Shown here piece by piece: positions 1 to 9,878 of a DNA stretch of 42,285 bases; the stretch's first letter is position 1, and the number at the start of each line of letters is the position of its first letter. Source of the DNA: JALONO01 sp038209965 (GTDB taxonomy: Bacteria; Bacteroidota; Bacteroidia; Cytophagales; Thermoflexibacteraceae); assembly GCA_038209965.1 (NCBI GenBank), contig JBBQXF010000032.1, positions 1 to 42,285 on the forward strand, written 5' to 3'. Under the pieces are notes generated by a model. It saw nothing but the letters and a program-made list of their open reading frames with translations, made no database searches and was not told the origin of the DNA. The position numbers and the translations under genes are program-made.

Positions 1-3000
1 CACCCCATCCTGCTCAACCGCGCTCCTACCCTGCACCGATTGGGCATCCAGGCATTCCAGCCCAAACTCATCGAAGGCAAGGCGATCCAGTTGCACCCGT
101 TGGTGTGTACCGCGTTCAACGCTGACTTTGACGGTGACCAAATGGCCGTTCACGTCCCACTGGGCCAAGAAGCCGTTTTGGAAGCTTCACTGTTGATGCT
201 CGCCTCGCACAATATTTTGAACCCTGCCAATGGTTCTCCCATTACCGTGCCTTCACAGGACATGGTGCTGGGCCTGTATTTCCTCACCAAGGGCCGCCGG
301 TCAATGCCCGATAAGCCAATACGCGGGGAAGGCAAGCGGTTCTATTCAATGGAAGAAGTGATCATTGCCCTGAACGAAAAGGTCATTGACAAACATACTT
401 ACATCAACGTCCGCACGTCAGTCCGCAACCCCGAGACCAAGCAATTGGAAGTCAAGGTGATCGAGACTACGGCCGGCCGGGTGGTGTTCAATCACGAAGC
501 GGTACCCCAGGAAGTTGGTTTTATCAATGAGGAGCTGAGCAAGAAAAAGCTCCAACTCGTTATTTCCCACGTCTTCAAAATTGTGGGAATGGCTCGCACC
601 GCCCAATTCTTGGACGACATCAAGTACCTTGGGTTCCAAACTGCCTACAAAGGTGGTTTATCCATCGGTCTGGGCGACGTGCAAGTACCGGAGGCCAAAG
701 GAGCGTTGATTGCCGAAGCCAAGAAAGAAGTGGACATTGTGTGGGATAACTATTATTTGGGTCTTATCACCGATAATGAGCGCTACAACCAAGTGATCGA
801 TATCTGGACCCGGGTGAACAACAACCTGACCAATGTTTTGCTCAAGCAATTGGAGGAAGACCGCCAAGGTTTCAACCCTATCTACATGATGATGCACTCT
901 GGTGCCCGTGGTTCACGGGAGCAGGTGCGCCAGCTCGGAGGGATGCGGGGCCTGATGGCCAAGCCCCAGAAGAACTTGGCTGGTTCAGTGGGCGAAATCA
1001 TCGAGAACCCCATTTTGTCCAACTTCAAAGAGGGATTGGACGTAGTCGAGTACTTTATCTCGACGCACGGTGCGCGGAAAGGTTTGGCTGATACCGCCCT
1101 CAAGACGGCTGATGCCGGCTACTTGACCCGTCGTTTGGTGGATGTGGCCCAAGACATGGTGATCAACGAAGAAGACTGCGGAACCCTGCGCGGGATCATG
1201 GTCGAGGCGCTCAAGGATCAGGAAGATGTTATTGAAAAACTGTCGGAGCGGGTGCTTGGCCGCACGAGTGTGCATGATGTGTTTGATCCCATTACGGGCG
1301 CACTGATCGTATCATCGGGCCAAGAAATCGAAGAAGATATTGCCAAAAAGATCGATGAAACATCAATTGATGCCATCGAGATCCGCTCGGTATTGACTTG
1401 CGAGACCAAGCAGGGGATCTGTTCCAAATGTTATGGCCGCAACTTGGCCTCGGGCAAAATCGCCCAGATCGGCGATGCTGCCGGGGTGGTGGCCGCCCAA
1501 TCCATTGGCGAACCAGGCACCCAGCTTACCCTGCGCACCTTCCACGTGGGTGGTGCAGCCTCCAACATTGCCGTTGACTCAACCGTAGTGGCCAAGTTCC
1601 CGGGCAAGATTGAGTTTGAGGAAATGCGCAAGGTGAACACTACCACCCCGGACGGTGAACCGATTGAAGTGGTAATGGCCCGGACTGCCGAACTACGGAT
1701 CATCAACCAAGAAACTGGTCAAGTGATGATCACCAACAACGTGCCTTATGGGGCTTTCCTTCGGATCAAGGAGGGGGATATCGTTGAAAAAGGCCAAGAA
1801 CTTTGTTTCTGGGATCCTTTCAATGCGGTTATTCTTTCGCAATACGACGGGGTGGTCGAGTTCGATGCCATCGAGGAAGGGATCACCTACCAAGAAGAGT
1901 ATGACGAACAGACTGGTCACCGCGAGAAAGTAATCATTGAAACTAGGGATCGGGCAAAGAACCCATCCATCATTGTGCGCAACGAGAAAACGGGCGAACA
2001 AACCAGCAGTAACATTCCAGTCGGGGCCCACTTGAACGTAGAGAACAAGCAAGCCATCAGATCTGGGCAGGTGTTGGTGAAAATCCCGCGTTCCATTGGT
2101 AAAATGCGTGACATTACAGGTGGTCTTCCCCGCGTAACCGAGCTGTTTGAAGCCCGGAACCCTTCCAACCCAGCGGTAGTGAGTGAAATTGATGGAGTGG
2201 TGAGCTACGGAGCTGTCAAACGCGGCAACCGGGAGATTTTTGTCGAGTCCCGCGAAGGGGTGAAGATGAAATACATGGTTCCCTTGTCCAAACATATTTT
2301 GGTGCAAGAAAACGACTACGTGAAGGCTGGCATGGCCTTGTCCGACGGGGCCATTACCCCGGCCGACATTTTGGCCATCAAAGGCCCGACTGCCGTTCAA
2401 GAATATTTGGTGAACGAAATCCAAGAAGTTTACCGCTTGCAAGGAGTGAAAATCAACGATAAGCACATTGAGGTGATAGTGCGCCAGATGATGCAGAAAG
2501 TAGAAATCATTGATGCTGGCGATACCATCTTCTTGCCCGGCCAAGTAGTGGACAAATGGACTTTCCGCGAAGCCAACGATACGATTTTGGACAAGAAAAT
2601 CGTGAACGAGCCCGGTGACTCCGAGACCATGAAAAAAGGCATGTTGATCACTTCGCGCAAATTCCGTGATGAGAACTCTAGCCTTAAGCGCCGCGACATG
2701 AAATTGGTCAAAGTGCGCGATGCCCAGCCGGCCGTGTCCAAGCCAACGTTGCAAGGGATTACCCAAGCATCTTTGGGCACCAAGTCGTGGATTTCTGCCG
2801 CTTCGTTCCAAGAGACGACCAAGGTGCTCAGCGAAGCCGCCATCCGGGGCAAAACTGACTTCTTGATCGGTTTGAAAGAAAATGTTATCGTGGGCCACCT
2901 GATTCCGGCTGGTACTGGGATGCGCGAGTTCCAAGATTCCAAGGTTTTCTCGACCGAGGAGTACGATACGCTCAAAGAATCAAAAGACAATTTTGCCATC

Positions 3001-3033
3001 GCTGGCCGGCGCAGCCGCGAGTACCAAGACTAG
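1..3033 (+). CDS. rpoC: DNA-directed RNA polymerase subunit beta' (5' end outside the window)
   Basis: This is the C-terminal roughly 1010 residues of the beta' subunit of RNA polymerase; the reading frame is open from base 1, so the start lies upstream. The universal catalytic motif NADFDGDQMAVH, which binds the active-site magnesium through its three aspartates, is at 118-153. The second zinc site shows cysteines at 1177, 1399, 1420 and 1429 (the last three in CETKQGICSKC). The protein ends with the conserved region around QASLGTKSWISAASFQETTKVL and a basic tail (AGRRSREYQD). The gene probably follows rpoB, as is usual, but that is outside the window. A strong hairpin terminator follows 50 bases after the stop. 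Nothing in the visible part is damaged. Confidence 0.98.
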   Translation, partial: HPILLNRAPTLHRLGIQAFQPKLIEGKAIQLHPLVCTAFNADFDGDQMAVHVPLGQEAVLEASLLMLASHNILNPANGSPITVPSQDMVLGLYFLTKGRRSMPDKPIRGEGKRFYSMEEVIIALNEKVIDKHTYINVRTSVRNPETKQLEVKVIETTAGRVVFNHEAVPQEVGFINEELSKKKLQLVISHVFKIVGMARTAQFLDDIKYLGFQTAYKGGLSIGLGDVQVPEAKGALIAEAKKEVDIVWDNYYLGLITDNERYNQVIDIWTRVNNNLTNVLLKQLEEDRQGFNPIYMMMHSGARGSREQVRQLGGMRGLMAKPQKNLAGSVGEIIENPILSNFKEGLDVVEYFISTHGARKGLADTALKTADAGYLTRRLVDVAQDMVINEEDCGTLRGIMVEALKDQEDVIEKLSERVLGRTSVHDVFDPITGALIVSSGQEIEEDIAKKIDETSIDAIEIRSVLTCETKQGICSKCYGRNLASGKIAQIGDAAGVVAAQSIGEPGTQLTLRTFHVGGAASNIAVDSTVVAKFPGKIEFEEMRKVNTTTPDGEPIEVVMARTAELRIINQETGQVMITNNVPYGAFLRIKEGDIVEKGQELCFWDPFNAVILSQYDGVVEFDAIEEGITYQEEYDEQTGHREKVIIETRDRAKNPSIIVRNEKTGEQTSSNIPVGAHLNVENKQAIRSGQVLVKIPRSIGKMRDITGGLPRVTELFEARNPSNPAVVSEIDGVVSYGAVKRGNREIFVESREGVKMKYMVPLSKHILVQENDYVKAGMALSDGAITPADILAIKGPTAVQEYLVNEIQEVYRLQGVKINDKHIEVIVRQMMQKVEIIDAGDTIFLPGQVVDKWTFREANDTILDKKIVNEPGDSETMKKGMLITSRKFRDENSSLKRRDMKLVKVRDAQPAVSKPTLQGITQASLGTKSWISAASFQETTKVLSEAAIRGKTDFLIGLKENVIVGHLIPAGTGMREFQDSKVFSTEEYDTLKESKDNFAIAGRRSREYQD

Positions 3034-3083
3034 TCTGGCGCAGTCAGGGTGAGTGCTCGCACTTGTCATTGACGCAACAATAA

Positions 3084-3130
3084 GCATCAAAAAAAGCCCC
3101 GCCTTCAAAGTGCGGGGCTTTTTTTGATGC
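3084..3130. terminator. Bidirectional terminator between rpoC and the convergent glycosyltransferase gene
   Basis: Perfect 19-bp inverted repeat: left arm 3084-3102, 9-base loop, right arm 3112-3130. The GC core (GCCCCGC) is flanked by seven A on the left and seven T on the right, so it can act as an intrinsic terminator for both converging genes. Confidence 0.92.
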
Positions 3131-3330
3131 CCAAAACTGCGGTCGGCTGTTAGGTTCCTTGCGCAAGGCGGTTCGCGGTACAACAGCGGCTATTGGGCTG
3201 GAAACGCATCTTTTTTCATTAAAAAAGCACACTAAGCAGCCTGATGATTTCCGTGAAATCACCAGACCGATTAGTGTTTTATAGAAAATTAAAAACCAAT
3301 GGATTACAATCAAGTTACTTGGAAAATAGA

Positions 3331-4959
3331 CTACTGTTTTTCCATCACCAGCACCCCAAAAGTATTGTCCTCGCTCATCAATTCTTCCAGTACTTTGTAT
3401 TCCTCCTTGCGGTTCAAAAAATACTCGTGCGTTAGGCTTTCTTTGCGCAGTTTGGGCCGATAGGAATAATGGGAATCCCAAATGATAATGCTTCCTTTGG
3501 GCGCGGCCTTTATATTCAGTTCATTGATGGCTTGGGGGCGGGTCTTGAACTCATAGCGGGTCCGCCCCAAATAATACAAAAACATATCGTGGTGCAAATA
3601 CATGGGCTTTTCACCATTTGTCTTTTCAAATTCACTGTACCAATAAGCCAGTACTTGACACGCCCGATCCTCGGGCGAGAGTTTCAGTGGGCGCACACTC
3701 ACCATTGCCAAAAAAAACAATAACCCGCCAAATGCCGATACATATTGCCGATTGTGGAGAGGTATAATCAATAAAATAACTGTGAACATGGCCCCCATGA
3801 AAGGCATCCAATCCCGTTGATCCTTGCTCAGGAAGACGAAGTTGTGGGTAAAGGTCATGTACACCGCCACCAACAACAAAAACACCCCCGCCACTCCCAA
3901 AATACCACTTTTGATGGTGCTAGCCCGGAACTTCTCGATCCCAAGCACGGCCAATACTCCGGCCAATGGGGAAACCAACAACAGATAACGCAAGTTGCCG
4001 CCGCCCGAAGGCCCAATTTCCAAGGTTTTGGAATTGAAAATACAATACATGAGAAAATATAGTACGGTCGGGATCAGGAGGAAATAAGCATTTTTGTCCT
4101 GATCGGTATCGGCCAACCCGCGCACTTTCTCAAAGAAACGGGCCGCCAGATAGACCACGAACAAGGTGACCACGGTGCTGCCAAAAATGGTGATCGACAT
4201 TAAAAAGTAATGGGAAAACCCTTGGCGGGGGAACGCATCCTTGATTTCATTGCTGAAATTCAAGATCTGGTTGACCAAATACAATGGATCGCCCGTGACC
4301 AGACCGCCCCACAGATTTTGCAACAACGGAAATACCCCCAGCAACAACGCCGGGATAAACTGCCGCCGCCAAACCAGCCAAAGGAAATAGAGACCAACAA
4401 TTGGATACATTTCTTGGCGGATAAAGGTAACATAGCTCAAGGCCAGGGCTGCCCAATGAAACTTTTGGCGCAAGTGGAACCAAGTGGCCAAGGCCAACAG
4501 GAACGCCGATACAATTTCCGAATAATTGCGGAAGCTCAAATTGACCCAGAGTGGTTGGGTGGCAGTGGCCACAAAAGCCAGGAACGGCAATTTACTTTTT
4601 AGTTCCACTGCTACTTTATAGGCAAAAAAGCAGGCGAATGCCGCAAAACACGAGTTACAAAACGCTACAAATGTGCTGCCCAACAGGGCGGGCAGCGCAA
4701 AAATCAATTTGTAACCGGGCTTGGCCCAGTTGCCCAATGCCGAGTTGGGATCAAACCAGAAGCCCCGCATAGAGAGAAAGTGGGCGGCTTCGTCTTGCTG
4801 GTAGAAACCGGTGGCCGCCTTGGAATAAAGAAAATACAAACTGGCCAACGCCGCAGTTATCGTCAGTAATTGCTTATCGGACAGGAGCAGCACGGGCTCA
4901 GGGGTGGGAGGTGGCGCGACTTTGGGACTGGGTGCGGCACTGACCTTGTTCTTTGCCAT
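3331..4959 (-). CDS. Polytopic membrane glycosyltransferase, GT-C / GT39-like
   Basis: A 542-residue integral membrane protein, probably a lipid-phosphate-sugar dependent glycosyltransferase of the GT-C fold (PMT/ArnT/PIG-M-like). After a Pro-rich cytoplasmic start (AAPSPKVAPPPTPEPV) there is a first membrane helix, then an acidic motif QQDEAAHF in the first external loop, where GT-C enzymes keep their catalytic acidic residue. About ten further hydrophobic segments follow, and a soluble C-terminal domain of about 100 residues. The ATG at 4957-4959 (MAKNKVS) is preferred to an upstream in-frame start because the longer version adds a poorly hydrophobic segment and would overlap the promoter. 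The sugar and acceptor cannot be read from sequence; surface polysaccharide or protein glycosylation are both possible. Divergent from the serine hydrolase gene. Confidence 0.75.
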   Translation of the reverse strand: MAKNKVSAAPSPKVAPPPTPEPVLLLSDKQLLTITAALASLYFLYSKAATGFYQQDEAAHFLSMRGFWFDPNSALGNWAKPGYKLIFALPALLGSTFVAFCNSCFAAFACFFAYKVAVELKSKLPFLAFVATATQPLWVNLSFRNYSEIVSAFLLALATWFHLRQKFHWAALALSYVTFIRQEMYPIVGLYFLWLVWRRQFIPALLLGVFPLLQNLWGGLVTGDPLYLVNQILNFSNEIKDAFPRQGFSHYFLMSITIFGSTVVTLFVVYLAARFFEKVRGLADTDQDKNAYFLLIPTVLYFLMYCIFNSKTLEIGPSGGGNLRYLLLVSPLAGVLAVLGIEKFRASTIKSGILGVAGVFLLLVAVYMTFTHNFVFLSKDQRDWMPFMGAMFTVILLIIPLHNRQYVSAFGGLLFFLAMVSVRPLKLSPEDRACQVLAYWYSEFEKTNGEKPMYLHHDMFLYYLGRTRYEFKTRPQAINELNIKAAPKGSIIIWDSHYSYRPKLRKESLTHEYFLNRKEEYKVLEELMSEDNTFGVLVMEKQ

Positions 4960-4982
4960 ACAGAGATTTGGGTCTGGAAGTA

Positions 4983-4990
4983 CAAACGTA
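4983..4990 (-). promoter_or_regulatory. Candidate -7 element for the glycosyltransferase gene
   Basis: On the minus strand this reads TACGTTTG, an exact match to the Bacteroidota -7 consensus TAnnTTTG, 23 bases upstream of the ATG at 4959. No good TTG -33 box lies at the normal 19-21 spacing, so only half the promoter is supported. Confidence 0.4.
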
Positions 4991-4995
4991 ATCTG

Positions 4996-5013
4996 TTTTG
5001 GCCAAAAATTGGC
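4996..5013. promoter_or_regulatory. Overlapping palindromes in a divergent promoter region (operator candidate)
   Basis: TTTTGGCCAAAA (4996-5007) is a perfect 12-base palindrome and overlaps GCCAA-AAA-TTGGC (5001-5013). They lie between the two candidate -7 elements of divergent genes starting at 4959 and 5091, where a shared regulator would be expected to bind. No regulator gene is adjacent, so this is only a candidate. Confidence 0.3.
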
Positions 5014-5058
5014 TGTGTTTATGACAATTGGGACAAGCAATGAAGCAAAATTATTCCT

Positions 5059-5066
5059 TAACTTTG
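5059..5066 (+). promoter_or_regulatory. Candidate -7 element for the serine hydrolase gene
   Basis: TAACTTTG matches the Bacteroidota -7 consensus TAnnTTTG, 24 bases before the ATG at 5091. A -33 TTG at standard spacing is not visible. A transcript starting about 7 bases downstream would exclude an in-frame start at 5028 and supports ATG 5091. Confidence 0.4.
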
Positions 5067-5090
5067 ACCGTCCACACGATCCCAACAAAA

Positions 5091-6377
5091 ATGAAACACT
5101 TGCTCATTACAACCCTGCTATGGCTATTGGCCGGCCAAGTCTTGGCCCAAACCCCATTGCCCAGCACTACCCCCGAAAAAGTGGGGATGTCAGCCAACCG
5201 GCTTGCCCAAATCGATAAGCACTTGCAAAACTACGTGGACAAACAGTGGGTGGCAGGTGCGGTGGCCATTGTGGCCCGCAATGGCAGCATTGTCTATCAC
5301 AAAAACTTTGGCCAGAACAATGCCGAGGCCAAAACTCCCATGCAAAAGGATGATATTTTTCGCATTGCCTCCATGACCAAGCCGATTGTGTCACTTGCCA
5401 TGCTGATGCTTTACGAAGAAAACCGTTTTAATCTCGACGATCCAGTCAGTAATTTTATCCCTGAGTTCAAAAGCCTCCAAGTACTGGATTCAGTGAGCAC
5501 CAAAGACTCAACAGCCGTGGCCAAGCCCACCCGTAAGCCCATCACGATCCGCCAATTGATGAGCCATACCTCTGGCATCGGTTACAGCTTTGTCAATCCC
5601 ACCATTAAAATGCTTTACGCCAAAGCCGGGGTTCCCGATAGTCCAGTCCAAATTGGCACCAAAGGCGTAAAAACTGGTGACAAGATGAAAGTGTTGGCGG
5701 CCCTGCCCCTGTTGCACCAGCCCGGCGAACGCTGGACGTACGGATTGAGCACTGATATGCTGGGCTATTTGGTGGAAGTAATCTCGGGCCAAAGCTTGGA
5801 AGATTTTCTGGCCCAGCGCATTTTTAAGCCTTTGGGCATGAACGACACCCATTTCGGGCTGCCCCCCACCAAAGCCAATCGCTTGGTCAAAATGACCTAT
5901 GAGAACCCCAAGGGCGAACTCATGTCCTACCCCAGTGACAATCCCGCCACTGGCTACCCCGATTTTCCCCTCGGCTCGGGCAATACTTACTTCTCGGGCG
6001 GTTCGGGGCTGGTCTCCACGGCCATGGACTACCTCAAGTTTGTCCAACTGCTACTAAATGGTGGCGAACTGAACGGAACCCGCTTGGTGAGCCGCAAAAC
6101 GGTGGAATTGATGACCACCAACCAGATCGGCAATTTGGTGATCAGTCCAGCTGGCGAAAAATTTGGCTTGGGCCTGTCCGTGCCCTCTGATCAAAGTGGC
6201 TATCGGCTATTGGGCGCGGCCACGAGCTTTGGCTGGGGCGGGGCGTTTACCACTTCCTTCTGGTTTGACAAAAAAGAGAAGATCGCGGCCGTGCTGATGA
6301 CCCAGATCGCGCCCACTACCCACGGCGATATTGCCGATAAATTCAAAGTTGCCGTTTATCAATCCATCAACGATTAA
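5091..6377 (+). CDS. Secreted serine hydrolase, class C beta-lactamase / esterase family
   Basis: A 428-residue exported enzyme of the serine beta-lactamase-like family (Pfam Beta-lactamase; relatives include EstB esterases, D-aminopeptidases and penicillin-binding proteins). Residues 1-19 form a Sec signal peptide ending QVLA before Q20. The active-site SxxK is S94-M-T-K97 in RIASMTKPIVS; the second element is YGLSTDMLGYLVEVISG (Tyr acting as base), and the third is close to FGWGGAFTT near the C-terminus. These are complete, so the protein is likely active, but substrate cannot be told; in this family esterase or peptidase activity is more common than antibiotic hydrolysis. ATG 5091 is chosen because the signal peptide begins there. 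A 17-bp hairpin terminator follows the stop. Confidence 0.88.
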   Translation: MKHLLITTLLWLLAGQVLAQTPLPSTTPEKVGMSANRLAQIDKHLQNYVDKQWVAGAVAIVARNGSIVYHKNFGQNNAEAKTPMQKDDIFRIASMTKPIVSLAMLMLYEENRFNLDDPVSNFIPEFKSLQVLDSVSTKDSTAVAKPTRKPITIRQLMSHTSGIGYSFVNPTIKMLYAKAGVPDSPVQIGTKGVKTGDKMKVLAALPLLHQPGERWTYGLSTDMLGYLVEVISGQSLEDFLAQRIFKPLGMNDTHFGLPPTKANRLVKMTYENPKGELMSYPSDNPATGYPDFPLGSGNTYFSGGSGLVSTAMDYLKFVQLLLNGGELNGTRLVSRKTVELMTTNQIGNLVISPAGEKFGLGLSVPSDQSGYRLLGAATSFGWGGAFTTSFWFDKKEKIAAVLMTQIAPTTHGDIADKFKVAVYQSIND

Positions 6378-6395
6378 TTATTCTCATTTTAGACA

Positions 6396-6433
6396 AAAAT
6401 AGCCCGCATTTGTTTTCAAATGCGGGCTATTTT
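6396..6433. terminator. Bidirectional terminator between serine hydrolase and rhamnosidase genes
   Basis: Perfect 17-bp stem (6396-6412 and 6417-6433) with a TTTT loop; GC core AGCCCGC flanked by A and T runs on the two sides. It sits between two convergent genes. Confidence 0.9.
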
Positions 6434-6537
6434 GCTACCCACTGGGCCGGCCCAAGCCCACGTACAAGAGGGCTGACCGTGCCCAAAGTTTGGTCACCAT
6501 TGACAACTACCCACTCATCCTCTCTCAGGCCAACACT

Positions 6538-8931
6538 TTACAACTTGATCACCTGCTTTTCCCCAGCCTTCAATGGGTGAGTTTGGCCTTGCCATACCAA
6601 CTCGCCGCTGGTGCCCACGGGCAGGGCAATTTCTGCCGTCCATCTCCCTTGCTTGTCTTGGTCATAGCGGACTGAAATTTCGCCATTTGGGTGAGGAATG
6701 GAACCAGCCGCTTGTTTCAAATTGCCCAAGTGCGGCTCAATGCGTACCCGCGCAAAGCCCGGCGCAGCGGTGTCGATGCCCAATACGATGCGAAAAAATT
6801 CAATGTTTGGGCTGGATCCCCAGGCATGGCAATCGGATCGGGCTCTGTTCACATCCGAGATTTCGGCCCACGTTGTCAGTCCGTTGGCCAACTGGGTGCG
6901 CCAGTCGTCCAGCAGATCCAAGTAGCGGTTGCCCAGCCCCACTTTGGCCACTGCCTGAAACAAGTAATATTTGAAATAAATGGTGCATTGGGTAAGCGAA
7001 GCATCCGCCAAGGTTTTCTCGACCAGATCCTTGGCGGCTTGGCCTTTGACTAGCCCGGTCAATACGGCCAACACGTTGGTGTGCTGCGAGTAATACTTTT
7101 TCTGGGGGGTATCGGTGTACAATTGCTTGGCCGGATCCCAATAGCGCGCTTGGATCGTGGCGGCCAGTTTATCTGCCTCAGTGCGGTAAATCTTGCCCAT
7201 TGCGGCCATGCCCAAGCTATCTTCCAGCTCGGCGGCCAATTGATAGGCCCAGAGCAGTTGCAAATCCATGGCCGCCGAGTAGCCGTCGGGTTGCATCGGC
7301 GCCCGGCCCGCCGACTCAAAGGCCCAATCGGTAAAGTTCCAGTAAGGCACTTTCTTGAGCGAGCCGTCGGCATATTGGTGGTTTTGGAAAAAATGGAGGA
7401 CTTGCCGCACTCCGGCCAACCGATCCTCGACAAAAGCCTGATCGGGGCGGTACATCCAGTAATCATGCACCATGCCAATCCACCAGAGCGAGAACGGGGG
7501 AATTTCTTGGGCCACGTGGCTGGGGTAGCGGCTCTGCGTCACGCCCTCGGCCAAGCGCGAATCATCAATTTGTTTTATCGCATTGCGCACCAGCCGATCG
7601 TCGCCCGAGTTGAACAGCGAAATCAACGCTTGGATGCGAGTGTCGCCCACGTACTGCAATTGTTCATAATAGGGGCAATCAAAATAGGTCTCGCCGGCGC
7701 AAAGGCGGGCCGTGCGCCAACCCACCTCCATGATCTGATCCAACTCCGGGCTCGCCGCCGAGAATTTGGCTCGCTGCTCAAAAGGATAGCCCGTAAAAAT
7801 GCCGTGCAAGTCATTAATGATCAGCGCTTCCTCTTGGGTCTCGACCTCCACTTGCACATAGCGATAGGTGCGCCACCACAGGCCCGTAAATGTGCGGTTC
7901 GTCCCGCCATCGGCCAAGACCAGATCCTTGACCCCCACAAATCGTTTGCCCGCAATGTCGTTTCGGTTGCCTTTTTGCTGTTGGGCGCGCCAGTCTTTGC
8001 CGCTTCCCTCCTCTACATAGAGTGCCTCGGCATAGCTTAGGGCCACTTTTGCGCCCTTGCCGCCACTTATGGTCAGTACGGGATACGCGTTGGTCAGGTG
8101 CCCTTGATCCAGCATCATTTTGACCTTGGTCCGGGGCGGGACATTGACGGCCCCAGGCTGGGCCGGAAAACCAGCAGGCAATGCCATGCCCGTTATTGAC
8201 CTGACAGTGGCAAGCCGCTCCAGCTTTAGCTCCATTGGGGGAATAGACCGTGGCACCAGCAGCCACCATTCGGTCCAGTCGCTGCCCTTGGGAATCCCCC
8301 GGTTGATCTGTTGGGCAGCCAGCCATCCACTGTCCACAAAGTTGACCGTTTCCCAGCCCCAGGGATAGCGGGCGTTGTCCACTTGCTCGCCCGGCCCCAC
8401 GACATAATAGGTGTAGATCAGTTCCGGTTTCAACGGGCTGTATGCCTCATTTCGGCTGGCTTTCCAAGTTTTATCGGAGTTGACCACTTTCTCTTGCTCG
8501 GTATCGCCCTGCAAAATGAAAGCAGTGCGGTAGCTGATTTGGGACATGGGCCGATCTTCGCCGTAGTTCCACACTACTGCTGCCACCACATTTTTCCCGG
8601 CCTGCAATTGCGGAGCGATGTCTATGGTTTCAAAATTCCAATGGAACAAATCGCCCCGCGCCGGGCCGAGGCCCACCATTTGCCCATTTACGTACAGTTT
8701 ATAGCGGTTGTCGGCCGAGACGTGGACAATGAACTTGGCCGGTTTTTGGGCCAGTTCAAAGGATTTGCGGAAATGATAAACCCCATAATCGCGATTGGGC
8801 TGGCCTGGCACCGAAAGCCAATGAGCCTCCCAATTGTTGGTCAGGAGCTGTGGGTTGATGGTTTGGGCCAGTGCGCCGTGGGCCAAACCCCAGATCAACC
8901 AAGTGGTAAAGACAATGATGTTCTTTTTCAT
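6538..8931 (-). CDS. Secreted alpha-L-rhamnosidase-like glycoside hydrolase (GH78-like)
   Basis: A 797-residue exported protein with the layout of bacterial alpha-L-rhamnosidases: signal peptide (MKKNIIVFTTW..., cleaved after GALA), N-terminal beta-sandwich domains that bind sugar, an (alpha/alpha)6 catalytic barrel, and a C-terminal beta-domain. The barrel entrance shows CPYYEQLQYVGDTR, the form of the CP..E...W.GD signature in which the acid residue follows G; downstream are WNFTDW and WGSSPNIEFFRIVLGID, typical of the end of the barrel. It would remove terminal rhamnose or a similar sugar from plant or algal polysaccharide in the periplasm or outside the cell. ATG at 8929-8931 is chosen because the signal peptide starts there; longer in-frame extensions upstream have no coding character. 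No susC/susD pair is beside it, so it is not in a typical polysaccharide utilization locus. Confidence 0.82.
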   Translation of the reverse strand: MKKNIIVFTTWLIWGLAHGALAQTINPQLLTNNWEAHWLSVPGQPNRDYGVYHFRKSFELAQKPAKFIVHVSADNRYKLYVNGQMVGLGPARGDLFHWNFETIDIAPQLQAGKNVVAAVVWNYGEDRPMSQISYRTAFILQGDTEQEKVVNSDKTWKASRNEAYSPLKPELIYTYYVVGPGEQVDNARYPWGWETVNFVDSGWLAAQQINRGIPKGSDWTEWWLLVPRSIPPMELKLERLATVRSITGMALPAGFPAQPGAVNVPPRTKVKMMLDQGHLTNAYPVLTISGGKGAKVALSYAEALYVEEGSGKDWRAQQQKGNRNDIAGKRFVGVKDLVLADGGTNRTFTGLWWRTYRYVQVEVETQEEALIINDLHGIFTGYPFEQRAKFSAASPELDQIMEVGWRTARLCAGETYFDCPYYEQLQYVGDTRIQALISLFNSGDDRLVRNAIKQIDDSRLAEGVTQSRYPSHVAQEIPPFSLWWIGMVHDYWMYRPDQAFVEDRLAGVRQVLHFFQNHQYADGSLKKVPYWNFTDWAFESAGRAPMQPDGYSAAMDLQLLWAYQLAAELEDSLGMAAMGKIYRTEADKLAATIQARYWDPAKQLYTDTPQKKYYSQHTNVLAVLTGLVKGQAAKDLVEKTLADASLTQCTIYFKYYLFQAVAKVGLGNRYLDLLDDWRTQLANGLTTWAEISDVNRARSDCHAWGSSPNIEFFRIVLGIDTAAPGFARVRIEPHLGNLKQAAGSIPHPNGEISVRYDQDKQGRWTAEIALPVGTSGELVWQGQTHPLKAGEKQVIKL

Positions 8932-9201
8932 ATTTATGATCATTGGAGAAGTTCTGCAGGGCAATATACAAAAGCTTTGATAATGCGCTGCCCTGGGCTT
9001 CCCGATCCGAGACCGAAGCTTAGTCAGCATTTCAACAGTCTTCCAAATGGTAAAAAAACTGAGGGGGCAAATCCGTGCGAAGCAGCACCTTATTCGGTTT
9101 TCTACCAATGGCCCACCTGACTGGCGAGAAGGATTGCCGATCTTGGCTTGCGCTGGAGTTAAACCAAGGCCGATCTTGGATTTAAAAATAATAATTTATT
9201 G

Positions 9202-9483
9202 TCATTTTGTAATAAATCCTGATAAATACCCATTTTCAAATTTAATGCTGGGAAATGTCGGCTCTTTGAGCGCCACTCCTATCACAAGCAATTTTAGCGG
9301 CCTCCGGTATTCGTAATCAATCCGATACAAAAGATGCTCCGGGTGGCCCATCTTTTCACTGAAGGCAAAAGTCTTCGCTGCATTCTGAAAATTGATAATT
9401 TGCGTTTTAAACTCTTTCCTGCTTTCCTGTTCCAGGGCGGGGGTGGGTTGGTGATATTTCCATTTACCGAAAAGCCTGCGCAC
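9202..9483 (-). pseudogene. Possible remnant of an unrecognised gene
   Basis: The minus strand codes for about 93 residues with real-protein character (for example MGHPEHLLYRIDYEYRRPL and FENGYLSGF), ending in TGA at 9202. There is no ATG: the only start is GTG at 9483, and the frame remains open for nine more codons upstream before a TAG. Just upstream another frame reads FLEKRAKVMQQRAQAF, which could be the earlier part of the same protein joined by a frameshift. I do not recognise the family. It may be a small gene with a GTG start instead of a remnant. Confidence 0.3.
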
Positions 9484-9878
9484 GTTGTTGCATAACTTTT
9501 GCTCGTTTTTCTAAAAATCGCGGTGAAAAAGCTGGTTTATTTTTCAACATTTCTGTACAATTTGGGATTAAAATACTACCTGCTATCATTTGTAGCATCG
9601 GTGGGGGCGGACTCCAATACTTCCACTGTGCCTGTTTGCTTTGAGCGGGTGCCCCCCCACACGCGGGCGCGCAGGGCTGACGCAAGTCACAGACTTTGCC
9701 CAGCGGGGTTGTTGGTGCGCTCCGCCAACACCAACCACGGTAAGGCGCTGAACGAGAAAAGCCCAACGTCCACCAATAAGGCCGCCAAGCCCCCAGTCTT
9801 AATCAACGGGATAAAAGATCACCAAAAGCCAACATTGCTTGGGTCAGGTGAGTTGGCACCTCGTTTTTTAAATTTCTA

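Noticed and set aside
1693..2934. A 413-residue minus-strand frame inside rpoC
   Set aside because: Complement of a conserved gene; His-rich, Phe-rich translation typical of antisense frames.
8932..9108. N-terminal extension of the rhamnosidase to 9108
   Set aside because: The extension lacks protein character and would place the signal peptide inside the protein.
9640..9770. Insertion sequence end
   Set aside because: GC-rich and partly palindromic, but no transposase coding, no clear terminal repeats or target duplication was found.
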